From contig CAZIMS010000008.1 of the NCBI GenBank assembly GCA_964540515.1, forward strand, positions 67,790 to 131,789: a DNA stretch of 64,000 nucleotides, given 5' to 3'. The stretch comes from JAOAGA01 sp964540515. Lineage in GTDB: Bacteria; CALINM01. Of the stretch, positions 59,442 through 64,000 are shown piece after piece (the stretch's first letter is position 1; every line of letters starts with the position of its first letter). Both the position numbers and the translations under genes were made by a program. A model generated the notes under the pieces. The model ran no database searches. It saw only the letters and a list, made by a program, of their open reading frames with translations, and was not told the DNA's origin.

Positions 59442-62254
59442 GTGATGAGCTAAATAGTCTCATAAAACAAGTAAAAAAATATTGCCAGATAACCTATCAT
59501 AAAACATATCCAGAAGTACTCGAAAGATTTGAAGATATCAATGACAAAAAGATAGATTTTTTTTTAAAAAAGAAGAGCATAAGGCTATATTCTCACCAAA
59601 AAAAGGCAATCTCAAACATTTTAGAAGGAAAAAATGTCTGTGTTGCTACGCCAACTGCCAGTGGGAAGACCCTTTGTTATCACATACCAATAATTAACTC
59701 ATTAATAAATGATAAAAACTCAAAATCCCTTCTAATCTATCCACTAAAAGCATTAGCACAGGACCAAAAGAAAAAACTAACAGAGAGCTTAGAGCTTATA
59801 AGCCCCTTTTATAGTTGTGATATATACGATGGGGATACGAAGCAGGGGAAAAGAGATAAAATCAAGAGAAATATCCCCAGCTGTCTTATGACAAACCCCG
59901 ATATGCTCCATTATGGACTTCTTCCCCACCATTATTTGTGGGAAGACTTGTTCTCTAACTTAAAATATGTAGTTGTTGATGAAGTACATACCTATAGAGG
60001 TATTTTTGGTGCTAATGTATCATGGATATTTAGACGTCTAAAAAGAATAGCAAAATTTTATGGCTCCTCACCCAAAATAATTGCAACCTCTGCAACTGTT
60101 GGAAATCCGCAAGAGTTTCTCTTCAACCTCTTTCAGGAAAATTTTGAGATCATCACAGAAAGGGGAGACTACTCATCGGAAAGGCATTTCATAATAATAA
60201 ACCCTGATGAAGATGAAAGTGCCTATAAATTAGCAGGAAGAATATTTACAGAATCCATAAAATTAAACTTAAGAACAATCGTATTCACCAAAGCAAGAAA
60301 AATAACGGAGCTTATATACAGCTTCTTTAATCGTTCATCCAATAAACTTGCAAAAAAAGTTAGTTCCTACCGAGCAGGCTACTTACCAGAAGAAAGAAGG
60401 GAGATAGAAAAAAAATTATTTGAAGGATCGCTATTAGGGGTAATATCAACCTCTGCCTTAGAGTTAGGCATAGATGTGGGCAACTTAGACGTATGTATAT
60501 TAGTTGGTTATCCTGGCTCAATTATAAATACCCTTCAAAGAGCAGGAAGGGTAGGTAGGGGTAGAAGACCATCCTTAACAGTATTAATAGCACAGAGGGA
60601 TGCCCTTGATCAGTTCTTTGTAAAAAATCCAGAGAATTTTTTTCAAAGAGGTGTAGAAAGCATAGTAATTGACAATAAAAATAGCATAATCTCAAAAAAT
60701 CATATACTTTGTTCAGCCTTTGAGCTTCCTTTAAGGGCAGAAGAGATAATTTCATATGAAGAGGAGGTCAGAGATCTTATCAATAGAGGACGACTGGTAT
60801 CATCTGAAGACAATAGGATTTTTTTTTCTGTTGAAAAAAATCCCCACAGGAAAGTAAACATAAGGGACAGTGGAGAGACTTACAATATTGTAGATATAAA
60901 AAATAGGCAAGTTATTGCCACAATAAGCGGTAGAAGGGCCTTTAGTGAATGCCACAGCGGAGCTATATATTTACACAAAGGTACAAATTATTATGTAAGA
61001 GAGATAGATTTAGTTAAAAAAGAGGTTTATGTAAGCGAGAGCAACGACAACTTTTACACAGTCCCACTCATAAGCAAAGATACAGAAATATTGAGCCTTG
61101 AGAAAGAGATTAATGGCAATAATTATAACCTTTACTTTGGAAGATTGAGAGTTACAGAGAGAGTTGTTGGCTTTGAAAGAAAAGATATATTCAGTCAAAA
61201 CCTTCTCTCAAGGGAAGAGCTTGACCTTCCACCATATACCTTTGAGACCGAAGGGATTATCATCTCAATTTCTAAAGATATTCACACTTCCTTAAAGGAA
61301 AAAGATTATCATCTTATGGGGAGTTTACATGCTGTTGAACACGCCATGATAGGATTAATGCCTACGATAATTCTATGCGATAGACAAGATATAGGAGGTA
61401 TCTGCTATCCCTACCATTATCAGCTAAAAGGAGCGGGCATTTTTATATACGATGGTTATGATGGAGGTATTGGGCTTACACAAAAGGCATTCATAAATTT
61501 CAATAAGCTTCTGGAAGATACTTTAGAATTAGTCTCCCAATGTGACTGTGATTTAGGCTGTCCCTCCTGTATTCATTCTCCGAAATGTGGTTCCCAAAAC
61601 TATCCTCTTGACAAAGAAGGGGCAAAATACCTTCTCTCCATTTTAAAATCAGATAAAGAAAAAAAAGTAGAAATAAAAAACGAAAAACCCTTCATTGATA
61701 TAGTAATTGAAAAAAAAGAGGATATATTTGATAAAAGCCCCATCTACTTTGATCTTGAAACAAAAAGGTTAGCAGATGAGGTAGGTGGCTGGCAAAACTC
61801 ACATCTTATGGGACTTTCCTTAGGAGTTATATACGATGAAAAGTTGGGTGAATTTGAGTTTTATGAAGAAAGAGAAGTTGACAAACTAATAGATAGATTA
61901 GAAAAGGCAGAACTAGTAGTAGGATTTAACACAGAGGACTTTGATTATAAAGTATTAACACCCTATGCAGGGAGAAAACTTAAGATTAACTCCTTTGACA
62001 TACTAAAAAAGATCAAGGAAAAGACTGGTAAGAGAAAAAGTTTGAGCTCCCTTGCCAAGATTAATTTAGGAGACATTAAAATTGGTGATGGTCTATCTGC
62101 GGTAAAATGGTTTAGGGAAGGAGACATAGAACGCCTAAGAGAGTACTGTAAAAAAGATGTAGAGTTACTCTATAAACTCTATGATTTTATAAGAAAAAAG
62201 GGCTATATATTAATAGAGATAAACGAAAGAATAACAAAACTAACCATTCCATAA
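59423..62254 (+). CDS. MrfA-type DEAD/DEAH helicase fused to an MrfB-like DEDD exonuclease domain
   Basis: A 943-aa protein with GTG start after GGAGGAAG. Helicase: ATPTASGKTLCYH (Walker A), VVVDEVHTYRG (DEVH), TSATVGNP, QRAGRVGRGRRPS (motif VI), about 40-420. Then a ~250-aa region ending in the four-Cys zinc motif QCDCDLGCPSCIHSPKCG (MZB/DUF1998). The last ~170 residues are an RNase H-fold exonuclease: FDLETK (D,E), GFNTEDFDYKVL (D), YCKKDVELL (Y...D, DEDDy class). In Bacillus the two activities are separate proteins, MrfA and MrfB, acting in mitomycin repair; here they are one chain. Confidence 0.85.
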   Translation: MVDVGVGDELNSLIKQVKKYCQITYHKTYPEVLERFEDINDKKIDFFLKKKSIRLYSHQKKAISNILEGKNVCVATPTASGKTLCYHIPIINSLINDKNSKSLLIYPLKALAQDQKKKLTESLELISPFYSCDIYDGDTKQGKRDKIKRNIPSCLMTNPDMLHYGLLPHHYLWEDLFSNLKYVVVDEVHTYRGIFGANVSWIFRRLKRIAKFYGSSPKIIATSATVGNPQEFLFNLFQENFEIITERGDYSSERHFIIINPDEDESAYKLAGRIFTESIKLNLRTIVFTKARKITELIYSFFNRSSNKLAKKVSSYRAGYLPEERREIEKKLFEGSLLGVISTSALELGIDVGNLDVCILVGYPGSIINTLQRAGRVGRGRRPSLTVLIAQRDALDQFFVKNPENFFQRGVESIVIDNKNSIISKNHILCSAFELPLRAEEIISYEEEVRDLINRGRLVSSEDNRIFFSVEKNPHRKVNIRDSGETYNIVDIKNRQVIATISGRRAFSECHSGAIYLHKGTNYYVREIDLVKKEVYVSESNDNFYTVPLISKDTEILSLEKEINGNNYNLYFGRLRVTERVVGFERKDIFSQNLLSREELDLPPYTFETEGIIISISKDIHTSLKEKDYHLMGSLHAVEHAMIGLMPTIILCDRQDIGGICYPYHYQLKGAGIFIYDGYDGGIGLTQKAFINFNKLLEDTLELVSQCDCDLGCPSCIHSPKCGSQNYPLDKEGAKYLLSILKSDKEKKVEIKNEKPFIDIVIEKKEDIFDKSPIYFDLETKRLADEVGGWQNSHLMGLSLGVIYDEKLGEFEFYEEREVDKLIDRLEKAELVVGFNTEDFDYKVLTPYAGRKLKINSFDILKKIKEKTGKRKSLSSLAKINLGDIKIGDGLSAVKWFREGDIERLREYCKKDVELLYKLYDFIRKKGYILIEINERITKLTIP

Positions 62255-62324
62255 GTTCCAAAAGCAAAACTCGAATCAGCTTATTGAATTTAGTAAAAAA
62301 AGTTTAGTAGTAATTAAAAAAATC

Positions 62325-62353
62325 TTGACATCCTTTTCATAATAGTTGATAAT
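62325..62353 (+). promoter_or_regulatory. Iron-regulated promoter
   Basis: TTGACA (62325-62330), a 17-bp spacer, GATAAT (62348-62353); the -10 lies within the Fur box. Confidence 0.7.
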
Positions 62354-62362
62354 GATTATCAA
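62346..62362. promoter_or_regulatory. Fur box
   Basis: TTGATAATGATTATCAA, a perfect 8-1-8 palindrome matching the Fur consensus core GATAATGATAATC. Confidence 0.75.
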
Positions 62363-62386
62363 TAACAAAAAAAGGAGGTGATTAGC

Positions 62387-62851
62387 ATGATAATTAGATC
62401 AATAAAATTCCTGTTGATGATATCTTTCATATTTTCTTTATCCGCTTTTAATACCCAGGCACAGGAAGTAAGCTATAGGACACATATTAAGCCCCTATTC
62501 GATGCAAAATGTGTCTTTTGCCATGGAAAGGATGCAGCCCCAGAATATTATGCCTTTAAAGAAGAAAAGGACAAATGGATGTCAAAAGGACAGGGGATGA
62601 GAATGGATACATACAGCCATCTTATCTTTTACACAGCATGGCCTGATACGGGTTCTCTTATGCGTAGACTTGACGACGGAAAAAACACAAAGGACGGAAA
62701 GCCTGGCAATATGTACCAACATCTTGGTTCAACAGAGGATGAAAGACAGAAAAATCTAAAGATATTTAAAGAATGGGTAGGCAACTGGACACTAAAGAGA
62801 TGGCAAGAGATAACAAAGGAAGATATGAATGGAATAAAAGTTAAGTATTAA
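62387..62851 (+). CDS. Monoheme cytochrome c-like periplasmic protein
   Basis: A 154-aa protein; the ATG at 62387 follows AAAGGAGGT by 7 bp. Signal peptide (cleavage near NTQAQ), one heme motif CVFCH near residue 44 in SYRTHIKPLFDAKCVFCHG, a setting seen in planctomycete-type and related cytochromes. The rest (QGMRMDTYSHLIFYTAWPDTGSLMRRLDDG) is conserved-looking but unassigned. Transcribed alone from a Fur-controlled promoter, with its own terminator. Confidence 0.85.
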   Translation: MIIRSIKFLLMISFIFSLSAFNTQAQEVSYRTHIKPLFDAKCVFCHGKDAAPEYYAFKEEKDKWMSKGQGMRMDTYSHLIFYTAWPDTGSLMRRLDDGKNTKDGKPGNMYQHLGSTEDERQKNLKIFKEWVGNWTLKRWQEITKEDMNGIKVKY

Positions 62852-62855
62852 TCTG

Positions 62856-62892
62856 AAATAAGGGTGAAGAATATTTTCACCCTTATTTAATT
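62856..62892 (+). terminator. Terminator of the Fur-regulated cytochrome gene
   Basis: 13-bp stem AAATAAGGGTGAA / TTCACCCTTATTT, loop of 7 nt, then AATTTTT. Confidence 0.88.
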
Positions 62893-62931
62893 TTTAATTT
62901 AATAAAGAGCTTTAACTTCATACCAATTATA

Positions 62932-63072
62932 TCAATAAGTCCTTATTGCCTGCCTGTAGCTTACACCAAGAAGGTCTTTAGCACCTTTGAGACTTATACA
63001 GCCTAAAACAACATCACTTAAAACTTCGTAACGATTCATTTCTTCCTCTGTAATAATGTATCTTTTCTCCAT
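62932..63072 (-). pseudogene. Transposase stub (helix-turn-helix N-terminus)
   Basis: A 46-codon frame with its own AGAGGAGG: MEKRYIITEEEMNRYEVLSD followed by a helix-turn-helix (LKGAKDLLGVSYRQAIR), then a stop. This is the start of an ISNCY/IS481-type transposase, distinct from the copy at 26588-26911. Everything after the DNA-binding start is gone. Confidence 0.6.
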
Positions 63073-63229
63073 AGCCTCCTCTTTAATGTATTTTTTATTT
63101 TTAAAGAGGAGTTTAACATATATATGGTTTTTAAATTAGTAATTATGTATAACATTTTAAAATAGTAACCACAACATCCAAAAATAACTTGACATAAAAT
63201 ACTAAAATCTTTTAAATTACAAACACTTT

Positions 63230-63301
63230 TGGCAATTAGCTCAGGGGGAGAGCGCTCCCTCCACACGGAAGAGGTCGTGGGTTCAAATCCCTCATCACCC
63301 A
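63230..63301 (+). pseudogene. Decayed tRNA-Val (anticodon position CAC)
   Basis: The D arm TAGCTCAGG...GAGC, the variable region AGGTC and T loop GTTCAAAT are tRNA-like, closest to tRNA-Val. Defects: acceptor strands TGGCAAT and ATCACCC pair at only four of seven positions, the anticodon stem has a C-A mismatch, position 33 is C instead of T, and the T stem has a T-T mismatch. The 3' CCA is not encoded. I judge it a relic rather than a working tRNA. Confidence 0.6.
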
Positions 63302-63302
63302 T

Positions 63303-64000
63303 TTATTCAAAATGAACGATCCAAGAATTCGTTTCACTTACTTAATCTTCCACGGTAATAGCAATTTCCACTCCTAAAAAGCTCTTGCATGTTCTTTATG
63401 TCACATCCTGATGTTGCAAGGTTGTTGCACAGGTGGACAAAAGAGGGTTTGCTCTTTAATTCTGTATTCGAACTTTTTTAAGGGTAGTATGAAGGCCACA
63501 TGTTATATTAACATGATATCACGTTTTAGCTGGATCCAACTTATGCAGCAATCATTGTCAAGGCTCCCTTGAGTTCATAACTTTTTAAACAAAGCCTTTT
63601 GGGTGTTCATTCGCAGACATCTCTCTTTTTCGTCGATTTGAGTTTCTTAAGCAGTATTAAACCATTTTGTAAATCTACCTGCTGCTATGTGAGGCTGAGA
63701 ATTTCTCCTATACTCATACATGTTTTAAGCGTTGTAAACACAATAGGTTAAATACGAAAGAAGCAAGCAAAAACAAAGGGATGACAAAATTTAGATTGCA
63801 CAACTTTTATGCAAACTTAGTAACTTTTTGATTCACAAAGCATATCAGCCCTATTTAAGATAAAAATTAACGTGTCAATTTAAAAATTTTTTAAAATTTT
63901 AAAAATAGAAACTTTTTTCAATTTTTCTTATAATTCCTATAGTTTTAATTGAAAAGAAATGATAACTAAAAAATCCTCCTACAGTTTAAAATGATATATA
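63303..64000. other. Gene-free tail of the window
   Basis: About 700 bp without an intact gene. It holds a possible tyrosine-recombinase fragment (63334-63477, minus), stop-riddled protein-like stretches further upstream on the same strand to about 63735, and an AT-run at 63877-63910. Confidence 0.6.
63334..63477 (-). pseudogene. Possible tyrosine recombinase (integrase) C-terminal fragment
   Basis: A 47-codon frame containing LATSGCDIKNMQEL, which resembles the SG.DI..(V/I)QELLGH segment near the catalytic Tyr of phage-type integrases. The expected HxLRH before it and the Tyr after it are not clean, and upstream frames are full of stops. If real, it is a dead gene whose 3' end faces the tRNA relic 32 bp away. 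Confidence 0.35.

Noticed and set aside
63036..63302. Minus-strand 88-codon frame beginning MGDEGFEPTTSSV
   Set aside because: It reads the antisense of the tRNA relic; such peptides are a known annotation artefact of tRNA genes.
63877..63910. AT-run as a replication origin or partition site
   Set aside because: No DnaA boxes, no dnaA or parB nearby; plain low-complexity AT sequence.

Overview
The window is AT-rich, tightly packed bacterial chromosome: most neighbouring genes overlap or sit within about 20 bp, and TTG and GTG starts are common. The gene set suggests an anaerobic or microaerobic, nitrogen-oxide-respiring bacterium: an octaheme nitrite reductase with a CxxCK heme, a hydroxylamine-oxidoreductase-family octaheme cytochrome, System II cytochrome c maturation, a tungsten-type aldehyde oxidoreductase and many c-di-GMP and two-component proteins. 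A Deferribacterota-like organism (Calditerrivibrio/Deferribacter type) fits best, but this is inference from gene content, with no marker rRNA in the window.

Layout. 1-4477: end of a histidine operon (hisF 3' part, hisE), slyD, a four-cluster ferredoxin with an aldehyde:ferredoxin oxidoreductase, a glycosyltransferase and a small membrane protein. 4583-4949: a 339-bp ISNCY-type miniature element with a perfect 14-bp target duplication. 5008-12803: a nine-gene run that I regard as the most interesting part: Roadblock/LC7 protein, diiron metallo-beta-lactamase-fold (ODP-like) protein, double HD-domain protein, PAS histidine kinase with a pseudo-receiver tail, REC-PATAN regulator, ParA-like ATPase, second Roadblock-like protein, REC-TPR regulator and bacteriohemerythrin. 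12844-16754: a heme-c sensor kinase, an OmpR-type regulator and the octaheme nitrite reductase. 16892-20602: lipoprotein, RNA methyltransferase, YdcF-like protein, a lone CbiF-like methylase and a U32 protein.

20606-25421 (minus strand): O-methyltransferase, asd, WrbA, DUF2892 protein, LOG-family protein, ftsY and a third Roadblock protein. 25422-27151: gene-free insertion-sequence debris (an ISNCY copy gutted by a shrunken IS256-family element, plus a possible orphan CRISPR-type repeat). 27152-28985: HAO-family octaheme cytochrome plus a monoheme cytochrome. 29140-44489: aroA-cmk-ispH-rpsA-sppA and cell-maintenance genes (mutS, an N-acetylmuramoyl-alanine amidase, glnD). 44616-48593: pyrR-pyrB-pyrC-carA behind a leader hairpin. 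48598-59441: divergent System II cytochrome c assembly genes, membrane and HEAT-like proteins, gpsA, gpmI, comF-like. 59423-62254: an MrfA-type helicase fused to an MrfB-like exonuclease domain. 62325-62851: a Fur-box-controlled monoheme cytochrome. 62893-64000: a graveyard with a transposase stub, a decayed tRNA-Val and a possible integrase remnant.

How it fits together. The two octaheme enzymes would handle nitrite and hydroxylamine in the periplasm; the CcsA/ResB pair could mature their hemes; the heme-c sensor kinase and its regulator sit directly upstream of the nitrite reductase, whose promoter region carries three 10-bp-phased direct repeats typical of OmpR-family binding. The upstream island carries two different diiron O2- or NO-binding folds, c-di-GMP turnover and a ParA/Roadblock spatial module in one transcription unit, so I propose it senses O2 or NO and couples this to cell organisation and possibly to the respiratory switch encoded downstream.
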